Of a DNA stretch of 64,000 nucleotides, positions 6,243 to 15,701 are shown piece by piece. Both the position numbers and the translations under genes were made by a program. Every line of letters starts with the position of its first letter. The first letter of the stretch is position 1. The stretch lies in contig JBCBFT010000010.1 in assembly GCA_038527485.1 (NCBI GenBank), positions 1 to 64,000 of the forward strand, written 5' to 3'. Below the pieces are notes generated by a model that worked only from the letters and a program-made list of their open reading frames with translations, was not told the DNA's origin and ran no database searches. The stretch is from JALEFZ01 sp038527485. Lineage in GTDB: Bacteria; Bacteroidota; Bacteroidia; J057.

Positions 6243-8789
6243 TCAACGATAGGTTCGCGAGACGGTATCTTCAGACTGAATCAGAATCTCTTCTAGTTCT
6301 TCTAGCGACTTACCTTTGGTTTCTGGTACCACCCAAGCGACAAAGCCAAAGCCTGCGGCTGCGAACAATCCATAGATGAGGAAAGTCGTTGCATTGCCTA
6401 GGTTGGCAAGCTCCCATGGGAAGACAAGTTGGACCAGGAAGCTGATAAGCGAATTGATCACACCCACAAAGGAGATCGCAAAGCCTCGGATATAATTTGG
6501 GAACAGCTCTGAGAAGAGTACCCACATGACGGGCCCTGCGGAGATGGCAAAAGAGGCTACAAAACCAAGTATACCGATCAAAATAAGCATAGGGTCCATC
6601 GTGATGGCGGATGAGATAAGCGTGGTTTCATTCTCTGTATAAGCTGCTACAGAAGCTTTTTTTAAGCTTTCCTCTTGATCAAAGGCTGCTGAAATGGCAT
6701 TTTTGAGTTCTTCCTCACTGGCAAATTTTTTCCCAGCAAGCTTGCGAGGAGTACTCAGTGCATAGAAATCTGGTAAGTCTTCTATAGCTTTTTTTGTCAG
6801 CGTATAACTCGATCCCGCCAGAGCCACCAATCTCTTTTCCACTATCTGATATTTTTGTTCCATTACCTCTTCCAAGCCTACAGCATACGCACTTTTCAAC
6901 GCATTTTTAAAGGCCACATCGTTTTCAAATGTCGTATCTGTTAGGGGCTTGAATGCTGTATAATCTACATACAGGGGAAGCTTTCCCAGTGCAGACTCTT
7001 CCAGTGTATAGGTAGCGGTGGTTGCCTGCATGATGTCTGTTTCAAGCGCATCAAACTGCGTACCCAGCGCTCCTGTTAGTGCTTTGAGATAGGTCTTTTT
7101 ACGAGTATATGTCTGACCCACTACATCTACCAATGACCGTTTGACATCATCTGGAAAACGATTGATGGCCTCTTTTTTGAGTAGGAAAGTAGCCGACGTT
7201 TTTTTCATTAAGTCTCCTTCCAATACAAAGAAATGATAGCCTAATGCCTCCTTAAGTGCCTTCTGGTAGCTATCCTGGCTTTCATATGTCTGCCCGATGA
7301 GCGGTTGGATAGCGCTGAGTTGGACACCTCTAGGCAAGATCCCACCTGCTAAGCCCGCCAGGGAATCTTCTGACAATACGTAGGTTTGCACAATGGATTG
7401 TTCAAGAAATGGCCTATTTAGATCGTATTGATCGCCCATGGCCTCTTGCATGGCTGCTTTTAAGAGCGAATCGTTGGCGTAGGCTTTTGAGAGAATAGGA
7501 GAAATGAGGGCCAAATCAAAAGTCGCATTTGCGAAAGCTGCAGAATCTAGTTTGAGGGAGGAGGTGATCTGTGTGGAGGTAAAAAGCGCTTCTTCAAAAA
7601 GGGGAAAGTCATCGCCTAAAGCCTCAGATAAGGCTTGTTTGTAGTTCTCTTCGTCTTCAAATGGCTGATTAATGATCTCCTCTAATGGCGCAATGGCGAC
7701 ACCAAATGCATCTTTGGGTAGGGTGTAGGTGGCTGAGTTGAAACCATAGGCCAGCATAAACATGAAAGCAGTGATCCCAATCATACCTCCTGCGAGCAAG
7801 GGTTTTCTCCCGAGTCGATCGATCAAGCTCATGGCTATGACTGTAAAGACGAGATTGACCAAGCCCACATAGATGGCTTGTGTGAAGGAGGCATCTTCTC
7901 CAATCCCTGATTGTTCAAAGATCATGGGGGCATAGAAAAAGACAGAATTGATGCCTGTAATCTGCTGTAAGATTGCGACTACAATCCCAATCAGGAGGAC
8001 CAGCCTCAAGGCTGATTTGAAAAGATCTCCGATGGGCGCTTTTTTGCTTTCATTGGGTGTCTCTAGATTTTCTTTGATTGTATAAAATTCTTTTTCGCCA
8101 TTTTCTGGACCTGCAATACGTCTGAGTACACTTAGTGCGTCCTCAAAGCGAGCCTGTAGCATGAGCCATCGAGGACTGTTGGGGACAAGAAAGAGGGCGA
8201 AGAAGTAAATAATGGCAGGTATAGATTCGAGTCCCAACATCCACCGCCAAGCATAGTCCTCGTTAATCCCCAGCATATCTGCCCAATCTGCTGGGGAATC
8301 TGCTAGTTGGAGGATGAAATAGTTGCTGAAATAGGCAGCAGAGATGCCAATGACGATGTTGAGCTGATTGAAGGAGACCATCTGTCCGCGCACCTTAGCA
8401 GGTGAGATCTCGGCAATATACATCGGGGCAATGATGAGGGAAGCACCTACCCCCAGTCCACCGATCATCCTGGCTATAACCAGCAATGTATAGCTCGGAG
8501 CTAGCGCAGAAAATACAGCAGAGATCGCAAATAGAACTGCGGCAACGGAGAGGACAGGCTTCCGACCAAATCGATCGCTCAACGGACCTGCTACCAGCAT
8601 AGCCAACATCGCCACAAAGGTGAGCGAACTCACGGCCCATCCTACTTGTAAGTCGGTAAGATTGAATTCTAGCTTGATGTATTTATTGACCCCCGAAATG
8701 ACCGAGGCGTCAAACCCCATCAAAAAGCCCCCAATCGCCACGATCAACGCAATGAGGATGATATTCCCTTGTTTATTCATAGGTAGCAT
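6243..8789 (-). CDS. Sugar porter (MFS) with a large repeat insertion
   Basis: An 848-residue major facilitator of the sugar porter family, which normally has about 450-480 residues, importing a sugar probably by proton symport. All family signatures are present: SDRFGRKPVL after helix 2, PNSPRWLM after helix 6, QQITGINSVFFYAPMIF in helix 7, DRLGRKPLL after helix 8 and VPETKGKSLEELEEI at the end. Helices 1-9 span residues 8-352 and helices 10-12 span 730-820. Between them lies an insertion of about 375 residues (353-729; bases 6603-7733), predicted extracytoplasmic, made of six degenerate units of 52-66 residues with the pattern ATYTL...A...LP...Y..AL..ALG..F..LE. The flanking transporter halves are intact and in frame. 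ATG at 8780 (MNKQGNI) is an equally good start. I do not know the insertion as a domain. Confidence 0.9.
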   Translation of the reverse strand: MLPMNKQGNIILIALIVAIGGFLMGFDASVISGVNKYIKLEFNLTDLQVGWAVSSLTFVAMLAMLVAGPLSDRFGRKPVLSVAAVLFAISAVFSALAPSYTLLVIARMIGGLGVGASLIIAPMYIAEISPAKVRGQMVSFNQLNIVIGISAAYFSNYFILQLADSPADWADMLGINEDYAWRWMLGLESIPAIIYFFALFLVPNSPRWLMLQARFEDALSVLRRIAGPENGEKEFYTIKENLETPNESKKAPIGDLFKSALRLVLLIGIVVAILQQITGINSVFFYAPMIFEQSGIGEDASFTQAIYVGLVNLVFTVIAMSLIDRLGRKPLLAGGMIGITAFMFMLAYGFNSATYTLPKDAFGVAIAPLEEIINQPFEDEENYKQALSEALGDDFPLFEEALFTSTQITSSLKLDSAAFANATFDLALISPILSKAYANDSLLKAAMQEAMGDQYDLNRPFLEQSIVQTYVLSEDSLAGLAGGILPRGVQLSAIQPLIGQTYESQDSYQKALKEALGYHFFVLEGDLMKKTSATFLLKKEAINRFPDDVKRSLVDVVGQTYTRKKTYLKALTGALGTQFDALETDIMQATTATYTLEESALGKLPLYVDYTAFKPLTDTTFENDVAFKNALKSAYAVGLEEVMEQKYQIVEKRLVALAGSSYTLTKKAIEDLPDFYALSTPRKLAGKKFASEEELKNAISAAFDQEESLKKASVAAYTENETTLISSAITMDPMLILIGILGFVASFAISAGPVMWVLFSELFPNYIRGFAISFVGVINSLISFLVQLVFPWELANLGNATTFLIYGLFAAAGFGFVAWVVPETKGKSLEELEEILIQSEDTVSRTYR
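6603..7733 (-). repeat. Six-unit degenerate protein repeat inside the sugar porter
   Basis: Codons 353-729 of the transporter. Approximate unit boundaries by residue: 353-405, 406-464, 465-530, 531-589, 590-650, 651-712, plus a half unit to 729. Shared features are (S/T)YTL near the start, GQTY or a related turn before an aromatic/Ala-Leu helix (SYQKALKEALG, TYLKALTGALG, AFKNALKSAY, ELKNAISAAF), and an acidic helix such as LEGDLMKK or LETDIMQA. The units are diverged at the DNA level, so the array is old. Confidence 0.7.
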
Positions 8790-8869
8790 GTAGTAGTTGG
8801 AAGATAGACTCTCCCAACGATCGGATAATATACACTTTTTCTAATCTTATTGGATTTCCTGTCTCAAGA

Positions 8870-10876
8870 TTACGTACCCTTCGCTTGATTTGAGTCGCTA
8901 GCCGTAGTGTCTAGCTCCTTTTCCGAAGAAATAACTTTGCCTACGAATCGAGAGAAAATGGCATTCGATAGCTTATCGCTAAATCCGCCTATGAAGGCGA
9001 GTGCCATGAATAGGTAGGGATTTTCATCGAATACTTGATCTTCAGCTCCTTTGATTCCGAGAATATCCACACCTCCTGCGATGACTAAATATACCCCGCT
9101 CCCGATGACTAGCCCTACTAAAGGACGCCATACGAGCTTAGAGTAAGTATGGGAGGGATCTTGGTCAGGGTTGAAGTAGACAAACTCTCGCAGCATCGAA
9201 GCAATACCGCCGATGATGCTCCACAAGACAACGGCTCCAGGTATCCCTAGCACAGGGATGAGCAGCTTGATGGTACGCATGCTATCTGTGCCCTCTTCTA
9301 TTCCAGCAGGACCCACTCTAGGGAACCAGCCTATCAAGAAACTGATGATCCCAATGATGCCAAAGGCTACTGAGATGATGATCAAAATATTCCTACGGAC
9401 AGTAAACTGCGCTTTATTTTGTGTTTCTTCTACCTCTCGTTTTCTAATCAAGGCATGGATCTCATCATGCACCCCATTCAAAGAATTGATGGCGTTATCC
9501 AGATCGTTGGCATTGATCTGCATACGGACATTGTGGATCCTGTTTTGGATATGCATGTAGTCTGCGCCACTCTCTGGATAGTTCTTAATCTTATCTAGAT
9601 GCTCGGTGGCAATTTCAATAGAACTGGTCAGGGAGTCGATCAAGGAGGAGCCTCCATCCGCTTGCTGGGTGATGAGTTTACCCTCTCGGAGAAAGGTCAT
9701 GACTTGCTGGCCTTGCGAGCCCGTCCAAAACTTGTCTACAGTAGTTCGGGAATAGTAGATTGGAGAAAACCAAGCCGTGCTACCTGCATAGGTGTTTTCT
9801 TCGTCATCGACGCGGAAATTCGTCAAAGGGGATGTCTTACTAAGGGCTAGGTGTTTGCGACTTTGGAAAATGGCCAGTTCGATGGAGTTGGATCTCACCA
9901 GTTCTCCATAAAAAGCCTCTGCAAACTTGATGTAAAGCGAATCAGCCAAATTTACGCCTTTGTCATAAAGTGTAATGGCGCGTGGAATCCCCAGCTTCAG
10001 GAATTCCTCTGCTATTCCAGACTTTCCGAAGTCTTCTACTCCTTTTAAGGGGAAATTGGGCGTATTGAGAACGAGTGTATTGATTCTGTTTGCTTTGAAG
10101 ATCGGGGCTAAATGCTTCGCAAACAGAGGTTTCCCGTCCTGGGACTCAAATACCACTTCTCCTTCGGGCATAGCAGCACCTCCCGTGAGATGGATAGTAG
10201 AGTAATCATTTTCCAGCTCCGCAGTAATTTGATCTAGCGTAGGGCTTTCCAGTTGATTGACTTGGAAAAGGTCCTGATCGATCAAGTTTTTAACGGCGTT
10301 TTTGATGTGCTTTACTTCCGTCGGAATATCGTATTTATTTTCAGGATTGTAGCTGATGATGAGGAGCTTGGAAAATGTATCAGTTTTAATCCTACTAGGG
10401 CTCAAGGTATCAATGGTCCGAACAATGGAGTGGCGCGGATTGAATAAGAAGGGACGGCCATTGAATTCTAAGGCTTCCCAAGGATGCTGAGCAAGTGCTA
10501 AGAAATCACTGAAGAAGTGCAGCCTCAATCTGATGCATGAATTTCTTTCGGAGAGTATATGGGTATAAATATTTTGGAAGAGGGTCTGAATCTTGCCTGA
10601 GAAGAGGATATCACCCAGGAGTTGTCCTTTCTTGATTACGCCGATAGGCTTCTTACTAGAAATAGCTTCGAGCTCAGCTAGCTCAATGCTTCGTTCAGCG
10701 TATTCGCTATTAGGACCTGTTGCGGTCAGGAGATAGTATTTTCCTTCGATTCCCCTAAAGTGAATTTCAATAGATAGGAAGTGGACCTCTTGGATGTTAT
10801 CCAGCTCTTGATCTGCCAAAAATGACAAATCGACCGAATCTTCGATGGATTCTTCTACGTCCCAAATTAATGACAT
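8870..10876 (-). CDS. CHAT-like domain without catalytic residues, fused to a membrane domain
   Basis: 668 residues. The first 400 follow the CHAT (caspase HetF-associated) fold: HPWEALEFNG at 131-140 followed by HSIVRTID, a strand at KLLIISYNP, then the catalytic core region and the late block AEAFYGELVR...AIFQSRKHL. The catalytic His expected in the 'HxxxHG' segment is replaced: the protein has IHLTGGAAM (228-236), with Gly at the second His position. The Cys expected in 'LNAC' is replaced by Pro (LVLNTPNF, 268-275). A helical linker (residues 410-490) leads to four hydrophobic segments (about 497-518, 536-563, 583-606, 619-632). It is therefore probably a non-catalytic, membrane-tethered CHAT homologue. 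No partner gene is obvious; neighbours are a sugar porter and a Crp-like regulator. Confidence 0.72.
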   Translation of the reverse strand: MSLIWDVEESIEDSVDLSFLADQELDNIQEVHFLSIEIHFRGIEGKYYLLTATGPNSEYAERSIELAELEAISSKKPIGVIKKGQLLGDILFSGKIQTLFQNIYTHILSERNSCIRLRLHFFSDFLALAQHPWEALEFNGRPFLFNPRHSIVRTIDTLSPSRIKTDTFSKLLIISYNPENKYDIPTEVKHIKNAVKNLIDQDLFQVNQLESPTLDQITAELENDYSTIHLTGGAAMPEGEVVFESQDGKPLFAKHLAPIFKANRINTLVLNTPNFPLKGVEDFGKSGIAEEFLKLGIPRAITLYDKGVNLADSLYIKFAEAFYGELVRSNSIELAIFQSRKHLALSKTSPLTNFRVDDEENTYAGSTAWFSPIYYSRTTVDKFWTGSQGQQVMTFLREGKLITQQADGGSSLIDSLTSSIEIATEHLDKIKNYPESGADYMHIQNRIHNVRMQINANDLDNAINSLNGVHDEIHALIRKREVEETQNKAQFTVRRNILIIISVAFGIIGIISFLIGWFPRVGPAGIEEGTDSMRTIKLLIPVLGIPGAVVLWSIIGGIASMLREFVYFNPDQDPSHTYSKLVWRPLVGLVIGSGVYLVIAGGVDILGIKGAEDQVFDENPYLFMALAFIGGFSDKLSNAIFSRFVGKVISSEKELDTTASDSNQAKGT

Positions 10877-11014
10877 GGCCAGGAAGATTAATAAATAGAT
10901 GGTTTATATGTTAATATCCCAATGTTTCCTGACGATTCAAAGTTTAGGATAATTTATATATGATAAGATTTAGATTAGAAGTGAAAAAGGGCTGGAGGGA
11001 CTGATCATGAAGGC

Positions 11015-11572
11015 TTAGGGGGCAATTTCTGCGAGAGCTTCGGGGCGTACACCGACATAAGAGGCGAGATAAGTGGAGGGAAGCCTAGAAGCAACGAGTG
11101 GCTGTTCTTGTAACAGTTTATGGTATCGATCTTTGGGTGTGAGGGTAAGAAAATTATGAAGAACTTTTTGATGGTTGATCCGCTCGTCCTCAAGTGCGAT
11201 CTTGGGGAGTATTTCAAACTTAGGAGAATAGGTCAACAGGGAAGTCATTGCCTCAGCAGTAATTTCAATCAAGATGGTAGACTCTGTCGCTTGAAGCGTT
11301 CCCTCCATGGGCATCTTTTGCAAGAAACTGGCATAGGCACTGATAAAATTCCCTTCGGGATAGAAGGCGGCGCTTCTCTCTACGCCGTTTTGACAGTAGT
11401 ACAGTCGGACCAATCCCTGAAGGTTGTAGTAAAAGGAATGGGCAATCGATCCCTCTTTTAGCAGTATCTCATTTGGATTTAATTTGCGTAGCTGTATGTG
11501 AGAAAAAAGGAATTCCTCTTCGTGTTTCTCCAGTACCACATATTGGCGCAAGTATTTGATAAATGCATTCAT
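11015..11572 (-). CDS. Crp/Fnr family transcriptional regulator
   Basis: 185 residues: a cyclic-nucleotide-binding-type beta barrel (residues 10-115, with ILLKEGSIAHSFYYNLQG and FYPEGNFISAYASFL) followed by the long dimer helix and a short helix-turn-helix ending at STYLASYVGVRPEALAEIAP. Many Bacteroidota Crp-like proteins have this length and a similar recognition helix (usually 'TPETLSRI'), so it is probably complete. The last helix is short and ends Ala-Pro, which may weaken DNA contacts. The phosphate-binding Arg of true cAMP receptors is not evident, so another signal or none is likely. The target is unknown. Confidence 0.82.
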   Translation of the reverse strand: MNAFIKYLRQYVVLEKHEEEFLFSHIQLRKLNPNEILLKEGSIAHSFYYNLQGLVRLYYCQNGVERSAAFYPEGNFISAYASFLQKMPMEGTLQATESTILIEITAEAMTSLLTYSPKFEILPKIALEDERINHQKVLHNFLTLTPKDRYHKLLQEQPLVASRLPSTYLASYVGVRPEALAEIAP

Positions 11573-11754
11573 CCTGACACGTCTTTTCGTTGTTCCCGAT
11601 CATTTTACATATGCAAGATACCCTTCCCGCTATGTGTTTTTGCCACCTATCGGACAAAGCGCTAGTATTGTGATACTTTTGTGATCTTTTGTCAGAAAGT
11701 TTACATTTTGAGGTATAAGTAGCTGTTTTTTAATGGTTTAGATATGTGGAAAAT

Positions 11755-11793
11755 AAAAAAGCCACAGGAAAACGAATCCTGCGGCTCTTTTTT
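11755..11793 (-). terminator. Bidirectional-looking intrinsic terminator after the TPR gene
   Basis: Arms AGCC-CAGGA and TCCTG-GGCT around a seven-base loop, flanked by A6 on the left and T6 on the right, give a T run in both directions. It lies about 20 bases past the stop of the minus-strand TPR gene. Confidence 0.8.
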
Positions 11794-11811
11794 ATGTATG
11801 AGATGGTATGA

Positions 11812-13095
11812 CTATTTGTTCAAGTCACCCAGTTTTTTGCTGTATTCCATCATCTCCTCATCCTTACCTGTGAAGCCTGTCACCTGTACCAACTGACTCA
11901 GCCATTCTCTTTCGTTAGGCTGAAGTTCGTGCAATTTGACGAGATAGGGATAAGATTCGTTCATCATATTTTTGATCTTTTCATCCGCAGCATCGATATC
12001 CGCTTCTTTTGTCATCTCTGCTTTTTCGGTATTCATTTCTACTGCCTTATTGATGTAGTAAGCCGCTAGGTAATAGTTTGCCTGAAGGTTGTCACCATCT
12101 TGGCCGTGGGCGTCCTTGTACAGGGATATGGCCTGCTCAATTTCCCCATTTCGCTCCAAGAGATTGGCATAAGCCAGCTTGATAGGGAGATCAGTAGGAT
12201 CTGCCTTGATAGCCGCCTCAAACTTTGCCTTAGACTCTTCGAAGAGTTCTGGATTGCGATTGTAGATGTTGAGTTCCTGGCGCTTCACATTAGGATCATC
12301 TGGAATGATCTCCTTGCTGGACTCCAGTAGATCAAGGGCCTTGCGAGGCTCACTCTGCGCATCGTAGATCACAGCTAGCTGCTGAACCATGTAGCTTACT
12401 TGGCCACTATCCTGTGGAAAATCTGAATCGGTAAGCTTAGCCAGTTTCACAGCATCTGCTGTGTTTGTTTCGCTCACCACATATTTGCTACGATAAATTT
12501 TTAGTGCTTTTTCGAGCGAAGCAATGGCATTGGCTGAGTCCTTCATGTTGAGTTGTGTAGCACCTAGCATGCGCTGCGTCAAGATGTGATCTCCTTTGTA
12601 AGTAGCTGCTGCCGCGAAGTTGTCTAGGGCAGATTGATAGGTACTCATACGTGATTCTTCATCTGGTGCATCTCCTCCTTTGTTGAAGCTGGTAAGTCCC
12701 TCATTGTAAAGCCCAAACCAAATAACATTTTCCGCATTATCGTTTTTAGCTGTATTCTTCCACTTTTTGGAATATGCGTCGTTGTTCATGACTTTTTGGA
12801 ACATCTGATGTGCTTCAAGTGCAGCACCTGGATATTTTTTGCTTAAGCCTGTGTCGTTAGAGATACGCGCAGCAGCCATCGCTGTGTAATAATAGCCTTT
12901 GTAAAGTGCTTTTTGCTTCTTCTCAGGGAAGAGGTCCTTATTAGCAGTAGCTTTCTTAAGCATGGTGTAAGCCTCCTCAAATTTCCCATCGTCGTAGCGA
13001 ATGACAGCTCCTGTAATCTGTGAGGGCTGTGCTATGGCGAGGCTACCGAGTATCAGTGTACTCAGTAGCAAAGAAATGATCTGTTTCATCTTCAT
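11812..13095 (-). CDS. Exported TPR-repeat protein
   Basis: About 427 residues. A signal peptide (MKMKQIISLLLSTLILGSLA, then IAQ) is best started at 13095; the upstream start at 13122 adds nine residues. The mature part is helical with several tetratricopeptide repeats, clearest at DNFAAAATYKGDHILTQRML, ANAIASLEKALKIY, AIYDAQSEPRKALDLLE and EQAISLYKDAHGQDGDNLQA. TPR proteins of this kind are scaffolds in the periplasm or at the outer membrane; the partner is unknown. It follows gyrA by about 120 bases in the same direction, with only a weak hairpin between (13178-13206), so read-through from gyrA is possible. An intrinsic terminator ends the unit. Confidence 0.85.
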   Translation of the reverse strand: MKMKQIISLLLSTLILGSLAIAQPSQITGAVIRYDDGKFEEAYTMLKKATANKDLFPEKKQKALYKGYYYTAMAAARISNDTGLSKKYPGAALEAHQMFQKVMNNDAYSKKWKNTAKNDNAENVIWFGLYNEGLTSFNKGGDAPDEESRMSTYQSALDNFAAAATYKGDHILTQRMLGATQLNMKDSANAIASLEKALKIYRSKYVVSETNTADAVKLAKLTDSDFPQDSGQVSYMVQQLAVIYDAQSEPRKALDLLESSKEIIPDDPNVKRQELNIYNRNPELFEESKAKFEAAIKADPTDLPIKLAYANLLERNGEIEQAISLYKDAHGQDGDNLQANYYLAAYYINKAVEMNTEKAEMTKEADIDAADEKIKNMMNESYPYLVKLHELQPNEREWLSQLVQVTGFTGKDEEMMEYSKKLGDLNK

Positions 13096-13214
13096 AAAGA
13101 TTTGAATTGGGTACTTTGGCAAATTGTTTTTAGTTCGAGTCCTTGGTTTTCAATGGGTTTACCGTTTGGGTTTGTGAGAAAGACCTGATTTTACTCCAGA
13201 TCTTTCCCATTTCC

Positions 13215-15701
13215 TTATTCTTTAGATTCTTCTATTTCCTCTTCGTCATCCTCTCGCTCCACAACTTTCGCTACGGAGGCAATCGCGTCTCCATCTCGGA
13301 TACTGATAAGCTTGACTCCCATTGTATTACGACTCAATGTACTGATATCAGCTACCTTCATTCGGATGGTGATACCATTGCGCGTAATGATCATCAGATC
13401 CTCATCTTCGGTATCTTCCACCTGTTTGATGGCGCTTACTCCTCCCGTCTTTTCAGCGACGTTCATGGTTTTCACACCTTTCACACCTCGGTTGGTGAGA
13501 CGGTACTCACTGAGGGCAGTCTTTTTTCCAAATCCTTTCTCTGATACCACAAGGATCTTCTTTTCATCATTGGGTACGACTACCATTCCTACGACTTCAT
13601 CGGCTTCATCCTGAAGAGAGATGCCTCGAACACCCATGGCATTTCGGCCCATGACGCGAACTTTCTCTTCTTCAAATCTTACGGCATAACCCGATTTTAC
13701 CGCCATGACGATCTGGCTCTCTCCATTGGTGAGTTTGGCTTCGATCAGTTCGTCTCCCTCTGCGATGTTAATAGCGATGATTCCATTGGTACGGGGACGG
13801 CTGTAGTCTCTTAGGGAGGTCTTTTTGACCTGGCCTTTTCTGGTCGCCATCATGATGTAGTGCGAGTCTACAAAGTCCTTGTCATCAAAATTCTCAACTG
13901 TGATGAATGCTTTGATGCTGTCATCGCGGTCGATACTGATGAGGTTTTGGATAGCGCGCCCTCTATGAGATCGTTCTCCACTGGGAATTGCATAAACTTT
14001 CAGCCAATAGCACTTTCCTTTCTCGGTGAAAAACAAGAGATAATTGTGGGTACGGGCGATGAAGAGGTGCTCGACGAAGTCTGCATCTTTACGTCCTGTA
14101 CCCTTACTTCCGACTCCGCCACGCCCTTGTGCCTGGTATTCGCTGGCATTGGTACGCTTGATGTATCCTTGGTTGGTGATCGTGATCACCATGTCATCAT
14201 TGGCGATGAGATCTTCGATGGTGATTTCTCCATCTGCATAGGTGATCTCCGTGCGACGATCGTCTCCAAATTTATCTTTGACCTCGTTGAGCTCATCCTT
14301 GATGATGGTCATACGCAGGTCTTCATCTTCCAGTACAGACTCGAGATAATCGATTTTTTCTTTCAGTTCTTGGTATTGGGCTTGCAGCTTCTCTCTTTCG
14401 AGTCCTGTCAGACGCTGGAGGCGCATATCGAGGATGGCTTTGGCCTGAAGTTCGGAGAGATCAAATCGCTCGATCAAGCCCGCTCTCGCGACATCGCCAT
14501 CGCGCGAAGCGCGGATCAAGGCAATGACTTCGTCTAGGTGATCCAGTGCAATGAGTAAGCCTTCTAGAATGTGGGCACGTTTGCGGGCTTCTTCTAGCTC
14601 GTACTTCGTGCGTCGGACTACGACCTCATGACGGTGATCCACATAGTGGCGGATCATATCCTTGAGGTTGAGGGTCTGTGGACGACCTTTGACCAGCGCA
14701 ACATTGTTGATGCTGAAGGTCGATTGCAAAGGGGTCAGTTGATACAACTGGTTCAGTACCACGCGTGCATTAAAGTCGCGCTTTACGTCGATCACCAATC
14801 TGACAGGCTCTCCCCGTCCTGATTCGTCGCGGGCGTCTGCAATTCCTTCTATCTTCTTATCACTCACCAGTCCATCGATCTTGGCGAGTGTGGATGCTTT
14901 GTTTACTTGGTAGGGAATTTCGGAGATGATGATTTGTTCTCTTTCTCCCTTGAGCTCGATAATGTCTGCCTTGGCACGCATGACGACACGGCCACGACCT
15001 GTCGCATACGCCTTGTGAATGCCCTCGACTCCATAGATGATGCCACCTGTAGGGAAGTCGGGGCCCTTGACATATTGGGCGAGTTCTGGAATTTCTATGT
15101 CTCGGTTTTCAATGTAAGCGATGGTTGCATCCACCACCTCTATGAGGTTGTGGGGAGGCATATTGGTTGCCATCCCTACGGCGATCCCACTGGCACCATT
15201 GACGAGGAGGTTGGGAATACGTGCGGGGAGTACGGTAGGCTCTGAAAGTGAATCGTCGAAGTTGAGCTTAAAGTCAACGGTATCTTTTTCGAGATCCACC
15301 AGCATTTCTTCGGCGATTTTCCGAAGGCGTGCCTCTGTATAACGCATCGCAGCAGGATTGTCTCCATCTAGGGAACCAAAGTTTCCTTGCCCATCTACCA
15401 ATGGATAGCGTAAGGACCACTCTTGGGCCATGCGCACCATGGTATCATACACAGCACCATCTCCGTGCGGGTGAAATTTTCCCAAAACTTCCCCCACAAT
15501 ACGGGCGGATTTCTTATATGGGCGATTGCTTGCCAATCCCAGTTCGCTCATGCCGTACAAGACGCGGCGATGTACAGGTTTGAGTCCATCACGTACATCG
15601 GGGAGGGCACGTGATACGATGACCGACATTGAATAATCAATGTAGGCCGACTTCATTTCTTCCTCGATGATCCGGGATACAATCTTTTCTCCTTCTGCCA
15701 T
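13215..15701 (-). CDS. gyrA: DNA gyrase subunit A
   Basis: 828 residues, normal for GyrA. It breaks and rejoins DNA to introduce negative supercoils, together with GyrB (not in this window). The N terminus has SRALPDVRDGLKPVHRRVLY, the catalytic tyrosine in AAMRYTEARL (Tyr121), and the C-terminal beta-pinwheel with a degenerate GyrA box QGRGGVG and repeated blades, ending in an acidic tail (REDDEEEIEES). The gyrase-type pinwheel and tail, and not a ParC-type C terminus, support gyrA. The quinolone-resistance region reads HPHGDGAVYD: the position equal to E. coli Ser83 is Gly (Gly82 here, codon at 15456-15458), while the Asp87 equivalent is kept. Confidence 0.95.
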   Translation of the reverse strand: MAEGEKIVSRIIEEEMKSAYIDYSMSVIVSRALPDVRDGLKPVHRRVLYGMSELGLASNRPYKKSARIVGEVLGKFHPHGDGAVYDTMVRMAQEWSLRYPLVDGQGNFGSLDGDNPAAMRYTEARLRKIAEEMLVDLEKDTVDFKLNFDDSLSEPTVLPARIPNLLVNGASGIAVGMATNMPPHNLIEVVDATIAYIENRDIEIPELAQYVKGPDFPTGGIIYGVEGIHKAYATGRGRVVMRAKADIIELKGEREQIIISEIPYQVNKASTLAKIDGLVSDKKIEGIADARDESGRGEPVRLVIDVKRDFNARVVLNQLYQLTPLQSTFSINNVALVKGRPQTLNLKDMIRHYVDHRHEVVVRRTKYELEEARKRAHILEGLLIALDHLDEVIALIRASRDGDVARAGLIERFDLSELQAKAILDMRLQRLTGLEREKLQAQYQELKEKIDYLESVLEDEDLRMTIIKDELNEVKDKFGDDRRTEITYADGEITIEDLIANDDMVITITNQGYIKRTNASEYQAQGRGGVGSKGTGRKDADFVEHLFIARTHNYLLFFTEKGKCYWLKVYAIPSGERSHRGRAIQNLISIDRDDSIKAFITVENFDDKDFVDSHYIMMATRKGQVKKTSLRDYSRPRTNGIIAINIAEGDELIEAKLTNGESQIVMAVKSGYAVRFEEEKVRVMGRNAMGVRGISLQDEADEVVGMVVVPNDEKKILVVSEKGFGKKTALSEYRLTNRGVKGVKTMNVAEKTGGVSAIKQVEDTEDEDLMIITRNGITIRMKVADISTLSRNTMGVKLISIRDGDAIASVAKVVEREDDEEEIEESKE

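Noticed and set aside
8870..10876. CHAT protein as an active caspase-like defence effector
   Set aside because: Both catalytic positions are replaced and no nuclease, gRAMP, reverse transcriptase or other defence gene is near.
13178..13206. Terminator between gyrA and the TPR gene
   Set aside because: The arms GAAAGACCTG and CCAGATCTTTC pair with a mismatch and lack a T run in the gyrA direction, so I do not call it.
13860..14537. 225-codon frame antisense to gyrA
   Set aside because: It lies entirely inside gyrA on the other strand; gyrA is certain, and the composition is typical of an antisense shadow.
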